Origin: an uncultured bacterium
GTDB lineage: Bacteria > Cyanobacteriota > Vampirovibrionia > Gastranaerophilales > Gastranaerophilaceae
Length of the DNA stretch: 64,000 nucleotides
Assembly: GCA_949288725.1 (NCBI GenBank)
Contig: CASELF010000042.1
Span: forward strand, 1-64,000
Direction: 5' to 3'
Of this stretch, positions 16,635-26,425 are shown in pieces. The position numbers and the translations under genes were made by a program. Within the stretch, counting starts at the first letter, position 1, and every line of letters starts with the position of its first letter. The notes beneath the pieces were generated by a model, which was not told the origin of the DNA, made no database searches, and saw nothing but the letters and a program-made list of their open reading frames with translations.

Positions 16635-17392
16635 ATTTTAAACAAGTTAAAAAGCAATTTGAAAAGAGTATGGCTGATTATGATAAAAATGCCATAGTTC
16701 AGGACATGATGGCATCAAAAATGATGTTTGAATTGCTAAAGGTGTCTAAAGTTTATGATAATATTCTTGAAATAGGTACAGGTACAGGACTTTTGACAAA
16801 ATACATTGCAAAAGATTTGAAATTCAATCGTTATTATGGCAATGATATTGTTGAAAAGTCGAAGAATTATATTAATAAAATAATTCCTAATTCAACTTTT
16901 ATATGCGGTAATGCTATGAAAATCAAACTTGACAGAAAGTTTAATTTAATTGTTTCTAATGCTGTTTTTCAGTGGTTTGAAAATCTTGAAAAAATGATTA
17001 AACTTTTGAGTTGTTCAATGGTTAAGGATGGAATTATTGCATTTTCGACATTTTCGCCCAAAAATTTTGGAGAAATAACAGATGTTACCGGATTATCCTT
17101 AAAATATAAGTCCAAAGAGGAATTAGTCCAAGTTATGAAATCTTGCGGATTTGAAGTTTTATATTGTGAAGAATTTTATGAACCTGTCGAATTCAAAAAC
17201 CCGCTTGAGATGCTTGCACATATGAAGAAAACAGGTGTAAATTCCTTGTCAGATAAAACTTGGTCAGTCAAAAATATCAAAGAATTTTGTGACAGATTTT
17301 CAAACAAGTATCCAAAAACGACTTTGACCTATGCCCCAATCATAATGATTGCAAAGTTAAACGCCAATCCAATTCAAGTAACCGATAATTAG
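16625..17392 (+). CDS. bioC: Malonyl-ACP O-methyltransferase BioC
   Basis: SAM-dependent enzyme that methylates malonyl-ACP so fatty-acid synthase can build pimelate. 255 residues: N-terminal FEKSMADYDKNAIVQ typical of BioC, SAM motif LEIGTGTGLLTKYIA, SNAVFQWF (the W-F pair is characteristic), and late FEVLYCEEFYEPVEFKNPLEMLAHMKKTGVN, a BioC-specific stretch. Starts inside bioG. Its last 36 bases overlap the convergent chromate-transporter gene. Confidence 0.93.
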   Translation: MPIDFKQVKKQFEKSMADYDKNAIVQDMMASKMMFELLKVSKVYDNILEIGTGTGLLTKYIAKDLKFNRYYGNDIVEKSKNYINKIIPNSTFICGNAMKIKLDRKFNLIVSNAVFQWFENLEKMIKLLSCSMVKDGIIAFSTFSPKNFGEITDVTGLSLKYKSKEELVQVMKSCGFEVLYCEEFYEPVEFKNPLEMLAHMKKTGVNSLSDKTWSVKNIKEFCDRFSNKYPKTTLTYAPIIMIAKLNANPIQVTDN

Positions 17393-17896
17393 TCCTGCAA
17401 TAGCAGATATTCCAAGGTAAAATAACGGGTCTAATTTTTTGATAAAACTTGTTGAAATTAATGCAACTAATAAAATAGTGCCAAATAAATGTAAGTTAGA
17501 TGTAAAAATAAGTTTTATTCCAACAGAAGTTAACAATGCACAACCTGCAGGTTTTATGCTTCGGACAGCACCTTTTACCATTCGGTTGGTTTTAAACTTT
17601 TCCAGTGTTTTTGAAACAATTGTAACTATTATAAATGAAGGTAATACAACAGCCGTTGTCGCAAGTAGTGAACCTAATATTCCGCCACTGTTAAATCCGG
17701 CAAATGTTGCCACATTCACTCCGACAGGTCCTGGGGTAATTGATGAGATGGCAAGCATATTGGTTAATTCTGATGTTGAATACCAGTGGAATTTGCTCGC
17801 AATTTCATATAAAAACGGCATTGTTGCATATCCGCCTCCAAATGAAAAAATCCCGATTTGAAAAAATTGCCAGAATAATTGTATGTATAAACCCAT
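17357..17896 (-). CDS. Chromate transporter family half protein (downstream)
   Basis: 179 residues, one CHR domain: FWQFFQIGIFSFGGGYATMPFLYEIASKFHWYS with the FSFGGG motif and the LAISSITPGPVGVN motif, followed by several hydrophobic helices. Short CHR proteins work as pairs with opposite topology; the partner lies two bases upstream. The substrate is assumed to be an oxyanion such as chromate or sulfate, but many homologues are untested. Convergent overlap with bioC. Confidence 0.92.
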   Translation of the reverse strand: MGLYIQLFWQFFQIGIFSFGGGYATMPFLYEIASKFHWYSTSELTNMLAISSITPGPVGVNVATFAGFNSGGILGSLLATTAVVLPSFIIVTIVSKTLEKFKTNRMVKGAVRSIKPAGCALLTSVGIKLIFTSNLHLFGTILLVALISTSFIKKLDPLFYLGISAIAGLIIGYLNWIGV

Positions 17897-17898
17897 TT

Positions 17899-18459
17899 TT
17901 ACAATTCCTCCTTAGATTTTTTCTTATCTTCATATTGCTGCCATAATATTCCGATGATTATTGAAGCAATTATAATAAGCGGCAATGGAATTTTCCCGCT
18001 TAGTGTTGCAATCAAACTGGCAAGATATATTATAAGTGTGAATTTATCAGTAACAGATTTTGTCCACATCTCTTTTACTGCCATAAATAATAAAACTATT
18101 ACACCAACTCCCACACCCCAAAATATATGCTGTACTGTTGGAATACTTACTATAGCACTAAATAGATATGCAAGTATTATAATTGATATGAAGGCAGGTA
18201 AAATCATTCCTGTTACGGCTGCTATTGCACCTCGTGTGCCTAGTAATTTTCTCCCTGTAAATATTGCTGTATTAGCTGCGATTATCCCGGGTAAGGCCGC
18301 TCCTAGTGCATAGTATTCACATAATTCATCTGAGGTTATCCATTTTTTCTTTTCGACTAATTCGCTTGTTAACAATGGTAAAATGACATACCCCCCACCT
18401 AAAAGCATTGTGCCTACTTTGAAAAAAGTTTTGAATATTGAGTAAAAATTTTTATCCAT
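17899..18459 (-). CDS. Chromate transporter family half protein (upstream)
   Basis: 186 residues, second CHR half: FYSIFKTFFKVGTMLLGGGYVILPLL with LLGGGY, then YALGAALPGIIAANTAIFTG, then four to five hydrophobic segments and a basic tail (EDKKKSKEEL). Encoded immediately before its partner, so the two are one transcription unit. Confidence 0.92.
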   Translation of the reverse strand: MDKNFYSIFKTFFKVGTMLLGGGYVILPLLTSELVEKKKWITSDELCEYYALGAALPGIIAANTAIFTGRKLLGTRGAIAAVTGMILPAFISIIILAYLFSAIVSIPTVQHIFWGVGVGVIVLLFMAVKEMWTKSVTDKFTLIIYLASLIATLSGKIPLPLIIIASIIIGILWQQYEDKKKSKEEL

Positions 18460-18525
18460 ATTAATATTTTACTACCTAAAAATATTTTTTTAGCGTTATT
18501 TTTTTAGTTGTATATAAAACGATAC

Positions 18526-18565
18526 AAAAATGCAGAATATGAAATTTTTCATATTCTGCATTTTT
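18526..18565 (-). terminator. Terminator of the 699-residue protein gene
   Basis: AAAAATGCAGAATATGAAA and its near-complete complement form a 19-bp stem with a two-base loop and T/A runs on both sides, about 20 bases beyond the leftward stop. Confidence 0.88.
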
Positions 18566-18585
18566 CCTTTGTAAATATTAAATTT

Positions 18586-20685
18586 CTATGCTCTTGGTTC
18601 AGCACATTTTCCTAAAAATCCTGCCATTGATGGGGCTTTTGACATATATCTTTGTACTGCCACCCCTGGATGTTCCATTTGTTTGCCTTCACCATTTTCT
18701 TTTTTGATACGGTTTTCTGTCATTTTTTCGCAAGCGTGAGTTAACCATATAATCAAACTTGGTACAAGTACAATTGTTGACAAGAAACTAAATGCACTGT
18801 TACATGTTTTTGCAAGTTTCAACATGCTATTTTCTTTTTCAAACAGTTTGTAGAAGTTCTTAATCAAATCTCCATTTTCTTTACGTGCTGCTCTTAATGC
18901 ATCTTTTATATCGGATACTGATGCTTTAGCATAAGTTGTATCAGAATTGATGTGCTTTTTAAGAATTTCTTCAACGGCTTCTTTAACATTTTTATCTTTA
19001 GCGAATGCTTTTTTCAAGTTTCCGCCGCTCTTTTCGATAAATTCCATAAAGCCTTCTACACCATTTTTGTACTTATCAATATTCATATATTTAGATTCTA
19101 ACTGTTTACTTGATAGTACACGGTGTCCGCTGCTGCTTGGTTGTACGTAGGCAATGAATTTTTGGAATGCATTTTTACCTTCCATATTCTTGCTGTTAAG
19201 TGCTAAACCTGTAAATCTTGTGAACAAATCAGTTGAGAATCTTGCTACTGCTTTTGCTCCAAATAACAATGTTGTAAATGCTGTCATATCACGAAGCATA
19301 ATTTCACCAAAATCATACTTGTCTTGAGCATTTGTTAATCTAGGAGGAATACAAAAACCATATAATAATGTCGCCATTGCTCCACCTGAAATTATTGAAC
19401 CGTTCAATTCAAACATATCAGTGATATATTTTGCATGTTTATTATTGAATGCTTTAGTTGCTACATTACCTGCTTTTGATGCTAAACCTGTAAATGGTAC
19501 ATCTTTTTTCTCTTCTGAACCATTTGCTACTTTTGCCGGTTCTTTTGGCAGTTGTTGTTGTTGTTTTTGTTGAGCAAGGGCAGGATTTTTTGATAATCCC
19601 CAGTTATACATTTTGGGTATTTGTGTGTAGAATAATGCTACTGTACCAAATATTCCAAAGTTAGTTAGTAATCTTGTGCCCATTTTGTTATGTGTGAATG
19701 ATTTCAAAGTGTTTCTTATATTATCAGCACTTAAATTTTCTTTTAAGGCTTTAGCGGTTGTCTTGGAAACATCATTGAAGTAATTATCCATTGCTCCAAG
19801 TAATTCATCAATGCTGCCTCCATTCAATGTGCCTTTTGATGAAGTCATTAAAACAGACATTTCATCAACTGTACCGCCGATATGTCCTTTCTTTAATTCC
19901 ATAAATGAATCTACAACACTGCCGCCTAATTCTTTGATTTTGGCATTTTTAGCTTCCTTGCTTAATGCCTTTTGCGACATTATGTCTTCAATTTTTACCT
20001 GTCTTTGAGCATATTCTTCTGCGATACTTGAAACTTGTTTTGCATCTAATTTTTCATTATCTGCTAATTCTCTGTTTGCACTGTTTTCAATAACATCTTG
20101 GAATACATTCTTATAGAATAATTCTTTTCCTGTTTTAGTATTGGCAGTTTGTATCAAGTCTTTGTTATCATTTGCAAATTTGATGTATTGATCTTGGAAA
20201 CTATCAAGATAGTTCATCTTAACAGCATTTGCAGTACCAAATTTATTTTTGATAAATCTAAGCATGAATAATGGTATTAAGAATGAACTTGGTCCTGTAA
20301 TAATTTCACGTAAGAATTCTTTTCGTGCATAAGCCCAGTTCAATTCGTGTTCAGGTTTTCCATTTTTATCAAGAACGACATTACCATTTTCATCAGTCTT
20401 TTCAGGACCTCCACGTAACAAACCTTTTCCTACACGTGGGGCAATAAATCCTAATCCGTCTTGAATAATAAATTCAGCAGCATAACCGCCTTTTTCTATG
20501 AAATCCATCAACCCAACTACTGGATTGAACCCGGTGAATGCTACTGAAGATTGGTTTCTATTAGGTTTTGCATGCGACATACTGGAATTTTCGGAGTATG
20601 TTATAGTTCGCATGTTTGTGTCTTTTTTGAATTTATTTGCATTATTGTTTGATTCTACACTTGGTATGATTGGTTTTACTGACAT
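18586..20685 (-). CDS. Large multi-helix membrane protein with FTG motifs, unknown function
   Basis: 699 residues, no recognised family. After a polar N terminus comes SSVAFTGFNPVVGLMDF (VAFTGF at 48-53); a second DVPFTGLASKAGN (396-401) begins the second half, so the protein may be a two-part repeat. Hydrophobic stretches lie at about 131-143, 340-356, 430-447, 468-483 and near 650-670; long charged helical parts lie between, and a poly-Gln run (374-378). No signal peptide. TAGGG precedes the ATG, within a TAG triplet run. The same short motif occurs in several other unknown proteins of this window. Confidence 0.85.
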   Translation of the reverse strand: MSVKPIIPSVESNNNANKFKKDTNMRTITYSENSSMSHAKPNRNQSSVAFTGFNPVVGLMDFIEKGGYAAEFIIQDGLGFIAPRVGKGLLRGGPEKTDENGNVVLDKNGKPEHELNWAYARKEFLREIITGPSSFLIPLFMLRFIKNKFGTANAVKMNYLDSFQDQYIKFANDNKDLIQTANTKTGKELFYKNVFQDVIENSANRELADNEKLDAKQVSSIAEEYAQRQVKIEDIMSQKALSKEAKNAKIKELGGSVVDSFMELKKGHIGGTVDEMSVLMTSSKGTLNGGSIDELLGAMDNYFNDVSKTTAKALKENLSADNIRNTLKSFTHNKMGTRLLTNFGIFGTVALFYTQIPKMYNWGLSKNPALAQQKQQQQLPKEPAKVANGSEEKKDVPFTGLASKAGNVATKAFNNKHAKYITDMFELNGSIISGGAMATLLYGFCIPPRLTNAQDKYDFGEIMLRDMTAFTTLLFGAKAVARFSTDLFTRFTGLALNSKNMEGKNAFQKFIAYVQPSSSGHRVLSSKQLESKYMNIDKYKNGVEGFMEFIEKSGGNLKKAFAKDKNVKEAVEEILKKHINSDTTYAKASVSDIKDALRAARKENGDLIKNFYKLFEKENSMLKLAKTCNSAFSFLSTIVLVPSLIIWLTHACEKMTENRIKKENGEGKQMEHPGVAVQRYMSKAPSMAGFLGKCAEPRA

Positions 20686-20902
20686 AATCCCTACTACTAC
20701 TACTAAATTTATTGCTACTACATGGTATTAAAAACAAATTAATACATTAAATTGTTATTTTTTATGGGTAATGTTTCAAAACATTAACATTATAAATGCA
20801 TTTTTTCAAAACAAGTGTAATTATTATACTTAATCTTGTATAAAAAAACAATAGTTTTTACTACATTTATAATAAAACTTAACATATATTAACAATATGC
20901 GT

Positions 20903-20929
20903 TTGACACAACGCTTTCAGCAATATAAA
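20903..20929 (+). promoter_or_regulatory. Promoter directly upstream of trmFO
   Basis: TTGACA (20903-20908), 15-base spacer, TATAAA (20924-20929). Transcription would begin about one or two bases before the trmFO ATG at 20938, and there is no Shine-Dalgarno, so a leaderless mRNA is likely. The remaining 20686-20902 has no gene. Confidence 0.6.
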
Positions 20930-20937
20930 CTACAGAA

Positions 20938-22239
20938 ATGGAAGTCAATATTATAGGTGCAGGTTTAGCAGGCTCGGAAGCCGCGTTGCAACTTGCTAAA
21001 AGAGGATTTAAGGTTAATTTATTTGAAATGCGTCCTGAGGTTCAGACAGGCGCTCACACTACTGAGGATTGTGCGGAATTTGTTTGTTCAAACAGTCTTG
21101 GCTCTGATGATATTACAAATGGTAGTGGATTATTGAAATGTGAAATGGAGATGCTTGGCGGTGAACTTATTAAAATTGCCAAAGCATGCCGTGTTCCTGC
21201 TGGAAATGCGCTTGCTATTGATAGGCATAAATTTTCGCAAACTGTTACTGTTAAAATTCTTGAAAATGATAATATTAATTTAATTAGAAAAGAAGTTGTT
21301 GATATTCCTGAAGGGCCTGTGATTATTGCTTCAGGGCCTTTAACAAGTTCTGAATTTGCTAAAAGTATCAAGAATTTTACTCAAAGTGAATATTTACATT
21401 TTTTTGATGCTATTGCGCCTATTGTAGAAGTTGACAGCATAAATTTTGATATTGCATTTTGGGCAAGTCGTTATGATAAGGGTGAAGCGTCTTATATTAA
21501 CTGTCCAATGAACAAAGAACAATATGAAAAGTTTTATAACATCTTGATTAATGCTCCAAGAATTGAGCAGCATGACTTTGAAAAAGGGGCAAAATTTTTT
21601 GAAAGTTGTTTGCCGATAGAAGTTTTGGCTTCTCGAGGAGAAGATACTTTAAGGTTTGGACCGATGAAACCTGTAGGGCTTGTTGATAAAAGGACTAATG
21701 AAAAAAATTATGCAGTTGTTCAATTAAGGCAAGACAATTCTGCTAAAACATTATTCAATCTTGTCGGATTTCAAACAAATCTTAAGTGGGGAAGTCAAAA
21801 AGAACTTTTGCAATCTATACCGGGGTTGGAAAATGTTAGTATTGTTAGATATGGTGTTATGCACAGAAATACTTTTATAAATTCGCCAAATCTTCTTTAT
21901 CCGACATTGCAAACAAGAGCCAGAAAAGATTTATTTTTTGCAGGGCAAATTACCGGTACTGAAGGTTATACAGAATCTATTGCCTCAGGTTTATTAGCAG
22001 GAATTAATATGGCAAGACTTTTGAATGGCGAAGAACTTTTAGAGTTACCTAAAGATACCATGCTTGGTGCTTTAACTCATTACATCACTAATCCGGAACA
22101 TACTAATTTTCAGCCGATAAATTCAAATTGGGGAATTGTGCCACCTGTTGATTTGCCTAAAAAAGAACGTAAAAATAAAAAACTAAAAGGTGAACTTATG
22201 GCAAAACGTGCCATTGAATCCTTGAAAAGTGTTTTATAG
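20938..22239 (+). CDS. trmFO: Folate/FAD-dependent tRNA m5U54 methyltransferase TrmFO
   Basis: Makes ribothymidine at tRNA position 54 using methylenetetrahydrofolate and FADH2. 433 residues: FAD-binding IGAGLAGSEAALQLAKRG (6-22), FEMRPEVQTGAHTT, FVCSNSLGSD, RPAGNALAIDR-like VPAGNALAIDRHKFS, and the C-terminal FAGQITGTEGYTESIASGLLAGIN. All hallmarks of TrmFO (GidA-like, small). Start at 20938 follows the family length; see the promoter entry for the missing leader. Confidence 0.96.
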   Translation: MEVNIIGAGLAGSEAALQLAKRGFKVNLFEMRPEVQTGAHTTEDCAEFVCSNSLGSDDITNGSGLLKCEMEMLGGELIKIAKACRVPAGNALAIDRHKFSQTVTVKILENDNINLIRKEVVDIPEGPVIIASGPLTSSEFAKSIKNFTQSEYLHFFDAIAPIVEVDSINFDIAFWASRYDKGEASYINCPMNKEQYEKFYNILINAPRIEQHDFEKGAKFFESCLPIEVLASRGEDTLRFGPMKPVGLVDKRTNEKNYAVVQLRQDNSAKTLFNLVGFQTNLKWGSQKELLQSIPGLENVSIVRYGVMHRNTFINSPNLLYPTLQTRARKDLFFAGQITGTEGYTESIASGLLAGINMARLLNGEELLELPKDTMLGALTHYITNPEHTNFQPINSNWGIVPPVDLPKKERKNKKLKGELMAKRAIESLKSVL

Positions 22240-22243
22240 ATTT

Positions 22244-23554
22244 TTATTTATCTTCTTTTTCTGTTGTTTGTAGTTGTGCAAATTTTGCTTGCATCGTCGG
22301 ATTATTTTTAGTTAATCGTTTTATGCTCAAATCTTCTGCTTTTTTATTTGCAAGACGGAGATTATCTTCGGAAGATAATAGTGCGGCTTTTGTTTTTTGC
22401 AGATGATCTATTGTTTTATCAATCTCATCGATTGCGGTTTTAAATTTTCTGCTGGCAAGTTCGTAATTTTTAGAAAATTTATCTTTAAATTCATTCATTG
22501 CGGCTTCAAAATTAGAAACATCTATATTTTGTGCTTTTATTATTGCAAGTTCTTTTCTGTATTCTAATGAGTTCATCGCTGCATTTCGCAATAGGGTGAT
22601 AATTGGTATAAAAAATTGTGGTCTTATAACATACATTTTTTCAAATTTGTGTGAAACATCGACTATCCCGGAATTATAATATTCATTATCAGGTTCCAGC
22701 ATTGAAACCAGAACTGCATATTCACAATTTTTTTCTTTTCTGTCTTTATCAAGTTCTTTTAAAAAGTCTTCATTTTTCTTTTTGGTTGATGTTGTATCTG
22801 CTTCATTTTTCATTTCAAACATTATAGAAATATATTCACAGCCTGTTTCATCCTTATCTCTGAAAATGTAATCTCCTTTGCTGCCTGTTTTGGCATCATT
22901 ATCTTTTTCAAAGTAGGCATTTTTAAAACCTGTTGCTCTAAGTTGATTGAATGAAATTTCACAATGCTGTTCTAAACTTTCACCTATCATTTTGGTTGAA
23001 AGTCTTGCTTTGAAATCTTTATAGCGTTCTATTTCTTCATCTTTTAATTTTAATTCAACTTCATATCTTTTCTTTAAGTTTTCTTCGTTTAGTTGATATT
23101 CTTTTTTATTCAATTCTATTTCATTGTTTATTTTTAGAATTTCGGTTTCTTTTTCGGAAAGTTTTTCGTTCATTTCAGACTTAAATTTGGCAAGTTCAAG
23201 TTCTTTATCTTTATTAAATGAATCCAATTTGTTTTTAAGTTCGGTAATTTCTTTATCTTTTTGCGCAGTGGTTAGGTCTATGGCATTTTCTTTGGCTGTT
23301 TGCTGAGATGAAATTTCCAGTTTGAGTTCGGTTATTTGGATTTCTTTTTGTTTTAGAATTTCATCATAGCTCTTTTCTATATCCATTGTCGCAATTTTTA
23401 TTGCATTTTCTTTATCTTGTTCAAACTGAGATTCTCTTGTTTGAATTTCTTTTGAAAATTCCTTATCTCTGACTTGTTTTAAAATTGATGCATAACCTGA
23501 TTCATCTACTTGAAATATTTCTCCGCATTTTGGACATTTAATTTCGTTTGCCAT
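22244..23554 (-). CDS. DUF2130 protein: zinc ribbon, coiled coil, nuclease-like core
   Basis: 436 residues. Residues 1-15 hold CPKCGEIF, half of a zinc ribbon; 30-185 is a long coiled coil; 186-330 is the DUF2130 core ([44 protein letters not shown]); another helical part follows. Glu194, Asp228 and Glu247-x-Lys249 line up as the E...D...ExK pattern of PD-(D/E)XK nucleases, so DNA cleavage or binding is possible; this is my inference. Convergent with trmFO with four bases between stops. Confidence 0.88.
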   Translation of the reverse strand: MANEIKCPKCGEIFQVDESGYASILKQVRDKEFSKEIQTRESQFEQDKENAIKIATMDIEKSYDEILKQKEIQITELKLEISSQQTAKENAIDLTTAQKDKEITELKNKLDSFNKDKELELAKFKSEMNEKLSEKETEILKINNEIELNKKEYQLNEENLKKRYEVELKLKDEEIERYKDFKARLSTKMIGESLEQHCEISFNQLRATGFKNAYFEKDNDAKTGSKGDYIFRDKDETGCEYISIMFEMKNEADTTSTKKKNEDFLKELDKDRKEKNCEYAVLVSMLEPDNEYYNSGIVDVSHKFEKMYVIRPQFFIPIITLLRNAAMNSLEYRKELAIIKAQNIDVSNFEAAMNEFKDKFSKNYELASRKFKTAIDEIDKTIDHLQKTKAALLSSEDNLRLANKKAEDLSIKRLTKNNPTMQAKFAQLQTTEKEDK

Positions 23555-23728
23555 TTTTTCACCCTTCCTTACAAAAGGGTAATTTATTAAACTTTGATTG
23601 TCAACTTGTATTTAATAATTTTCAATAATATATGAATATTTGATATGTTTATATTATGATTACTATGCTGAGAGTTGCAGGTTGAGATTTGTTTTTTAAT
23701 ACCCTGCGTTATTATGAGGTAAAGTTTA

Positions 23729-25066
23729 ATGAAGTACAGCATTTTAAGTGTACTAATATCATGGGTTTTTCCGACCAGAAAAGACCGTAATAAATTTAGA
23801 AAATTTTGTGAAGGTTTGGAGAACAGAGCAAAAATTAAACAAGCACACTCCAGATATCCCAAGATTATTTCTGATATAAGAAAAAATAAAGATTCTAAGA
23901 TAAAAGTTTTGTTTTTGGTTAATGAAAACTCTAAATGGAAAACTCAATCTTTGTATGATTGTTTTATGAAATCTGAAGAATTCGAACCTGTGATTGCTTT
24001 AACTATCGCGGATGCTCAAAATAAATTGTCTAAAGATGAAAAGATTAAATGTTTGGAAGATAATTACAAATTTTTTGATGACAGAGGAATGCGATGTATT
24101 TATGCTTGGGATATGAAGTCTAATAAGGCATTGAATTTGAAAAAATTTAAACCTCAAATTGTTTTTTATCAGCAGCCTTGGTATCTTCCAAAAGTGCAAA
24201 GACCTGATGTCGTTTCAAAATTTGCACTAACTTGTTATGTCCCGTATTTTGTTCCTAATTATGGAATTATGAATATGGATTATTTTGATTTTCACAAATT
24301 CTTGTTTAGAAATTATGTATTAAACAAGGACTGGGAAAATATTTATAAAGAGTATGCGGGTGATGAATATAATGATAATATTCGCGGGCTTGGTCATACT
24401 ATGCTTGATGGAATTAGTTTTGTTGATGAGTCTGAAAATGAAGATGATAGTCCAAAAGAAAAGAAAAAAGACTATGTAATTTATGCTCCGCACTGGTCTA
24501 TCCCTTATAAGGGGAATGAAAACGACGAAAATTACGGAACATTCTTATGGAATTATAAGTTGATATTAAATTATGCCCAGAATCATCCTGAAATAAATTG
24601 GGTATTTAAGCCACATCCTACGTTGAAGTTGGCATTGTTAAGGACGGGATTATTTACGCAAGAAGATATTGATAATTATTACAAAGAATGGGAAAAAATC
24701 TCTACTCCGTGTTATTCTTCTAATTATATGGATATTTTTATGGAGTCTAAGGCTTTGATTACGGATTGCGGGTCTTTCTTGGTTGAATATTTTTGTACAG
24801 GAAAACCTGTTATTCACTTGATTTCCGACAAGTGTAAAATCATTCCGCCGCTGCCTTCTCAAAAGATTTTTGATACTTTTTATAAGGTTCATAATGCCGG
24901 TGAATTTTATAATGTTTTGGATTCTTTATTAAGAAGAGAAAATGATTATAAAAAAGAAGACAGATTGAGAGTTTTAAAAGAATTAAATATTGAAGATTGT
25001 TGTGCTGCTAAAAATATTTGTCAGGATTTGTTGGCAGTGATAAAAGGAGATAATAATGCAAAGTAA
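23729..25066 (+). CDS. CDP-glycerol/ribitol-phosphate transferase family protein (first)
   Basis: 445 residues, glycerophosphotransferase-like GT-B fold. C-terminal half shows YAPHWSIP, NWVFKPHPTL, ITDCGSFLVEYFCTGKPVIHL, the nucleotide-binding signature of TagB/TagF-type enzymes. N-terminal half is IKVLFLVNENSKWKTQSLYDCF, a Rossmann-like start. GAGGTAAAG precedes the ATG. First gene of a tightly packed forward cluster; overlaps the next by 11 bases. Likely adds polyol-phosphate units to a surface polymer; donor unproven. Confidence 0.85.
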   Translation: MKYSILSVLISWVFPTRKDRNKFRKFCEGLENRAKIKQAHSRYPKIISDIRKNKDSKIKVLFLVNENSKWKTQSLYDCFMKSEEFEPVIALTIADAQNKLSKDEKIKCLEDNYKFFDDRGMRCIYAWDMKSNKALNLKKFKPQIVFYQQPWYLPKVQRPDVVSKFALTCYVPYFVPNYGIMNMDYFDFHKFLFRNYVLNKDWENIYKEYAGDEYNDNIRGLGHTMLDGISFVDESENEDDSPKEKKKDYVIYAPHWSIPYKGNENDENYGTFLWNYKLILNYAQNHPEINWVFKPHPTLKLALLRTGLFTQEDIDNYYKEWEKISTPCYSSNYMDIFMESKALITDCGSFLVEYFCTGKPVIHLISDKCKIIPPLPSQKIFDTFYKVHNAGEFYNVLDSLLRRENDYKKEDRLRVLKELNIEDCCAAKNICQDLLAVIKGDNNAK

Positions 25067-26411
25067 ATTGAAAAATTATGGAATAATATTAGCATCTGGT
25101 GTTGGAAGTCGATATAGCAGTGATATTCCTAAGCAGTTTATCAAAATTGCAGGGAAAACTGTTCTTGAACATACTGTTGAAATTTTTGAAAAATCACCAA
25201 ATATTGATGAAATTATTCTTGTTATTACTCCTGAATATCGCTATATGGCAGAAAATATATTATTGAAAAATAATTATAAAAAGATTTCCAAATTGTTAAA
25301 TGGTGGTGCAACAAGAAAAGACAGTTCATATATTGCAATTTCTTCTATTGAGGATGAGGAGGCAAATGTTTTAATTCACGATTGTGCAAGACCTTTTGTT
25401 ACTGAAAATATTTTATCAGAATGTGTTAAGGCTCTTGAAAGATATAGTGCGGTTGATGTTGCTATACCTTCTGCTGATACAATTATAAAGGTTAAAGATA
25501 ATATTATCGACAGTATTCCAAATCGTGCAGAACTACAAAGAGGACAAACACCGCAGTGTTTCAAATTATCTTTGATTAAAAAAGCGCATGAACTTTCAAA
25601 AGGTGATAATAATTTTACTGATGATTGCGGACTTATTGTAAAGTATAATTTGGCTGATGTTTATGTTGTAAATGGTTCAGGTGAGAATATTAAAATTACT
25701 TATCCTGAAGATATTTTTATGGCAGACAGATTGTTCCAGATAAGAAGTTCAGTTTGTCCTGAAAAAACATCACTTGAAAATTTAAAAGATAAGGTTATTG
25801 TAGTTTTTGGCGGAACAAGCGGAATTGGGCAGTGTATTGTTGAACTTGCTCAAACATATGGGGCAAGAGTTTATGCTGAATCTTCCAGAACAGGATGTGA
25901 TATAACAGATTATAAAAGTGTTTGCGCTGTGCTGGAAAAGGTTGTTGTAAATGATAAAAAAATTGATTATATTGTTAATTCTGCCGGAGTTTTAAGGATG
26001 GGTAAACTGTTGGATCGTGATATTTCTGATATTAAAAAAGATATTGAAATAAATTATATCGGTTCAATAAATACTGCAAAAGCAAGTATTCCTTATTTAC
26101 AAAAAACTGAGGGAGCAATATTATTATTTGCATCAAGTTCTTATACAAGAGGCAGAGCATTGTATTCTACATATTCTTCAACAAAAGCAGGAATAGTCAA
26201 CCTTTCTCAAGCATTAGCTGAAGAACTTATGTCTGATAATATAAGAATAAATGTTATCAACCCTGAAAGAACAGCAACTCCTATGAGAACAAAAGCTTTT
26301 GGTAAGGAGCCTGAAGGTAGTTTGCTTCAACCGGAAAAAGTTGCTTTGGCTTCTTTAAAAACTTTACTGTCTGATTTGACAGGTCAGGTAATTGATGTTA
26401 GACGCAGTTAG
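25056..26411 (+). CDS. Fused ribitol-5-P cytidylyltransferase / ribulose-5-P reductase (Bcs1/Acs1 type)
   Basis: 451 residues, two enzymes in one chain. Residues 1-235 are an IspD/TarI cytidylyltransferase (ILASGVGSR at 11-19, IPKQF, GGATRKDS, HDCARPF, QRGQTPQCF, DDCGLIV). Residues 243-451 are a short-chain dehydrogenase with GGTSGIG (252-258) and YSSTK catalytic pair Tyr373-Lys377. This order matches Bcs1/Acs1 of Haemophilus influenzae capsule loci, which make CDP-ribitol from ribulose-5-phosphate and CTP. It therefore supplies donor for the two transferases. The fused SDR makes pure IspD unlikely. AAAGGAG lies upstream of the ATG. Confidence 0.88.
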   Translation: MQSKLKNYGIILASGVGSRYSSDIPKQFIKIAGKTVLEHTVEIFEKSPNIDEIILVITPEYRYMAENILLKNNYKKISKLLNGGATRKDSSYIAISSIEDEEANVLIHDCARPFVTENILSECVKALERYSAVDVAIPSADTIIKVKDNIIDSIPNRAELQRGQTPQCFKLSLIKKAHELSKGDNNFTDDCGLIVKYNLADVYVVNGSGENIKITYPEDIFMADRLFQIRSSVCPEKTSLENLKDKVIVVFGGTSGIGQCIVELAQTYGARVYAESSRTGCDITDYKSVCAVLEKVVVNDKKIDYIVNSAGVLRMGKLLDRDISDIKKDIEINYIGSINTAKASIPYLQKTEGAILLFASSSYTRGRALYSTYSSTKAGIVNLSQALAEELMSDNIRINVINPERTATPMRTKAFGKEPEGSLLQPEKVALASLKTLLSDLTGQVIDVRRS

Positions 26412-26425
26412 CAGGGATTTTTAGT

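Noticed and set aside
23587-23862. Minus-strand frame overlapping the first transferase gene
   Set aside because: It covers the promoter and start of a clear gene and has no ribosome site or recognisable domain.
25056-26411. Calling the cytidylyltransferase IspD of isoprenoid synthesis
   Set aside because: The fused SDR domain and the flanking TagF-like genes fit a ribitol-5-phosphate enzyme far better.
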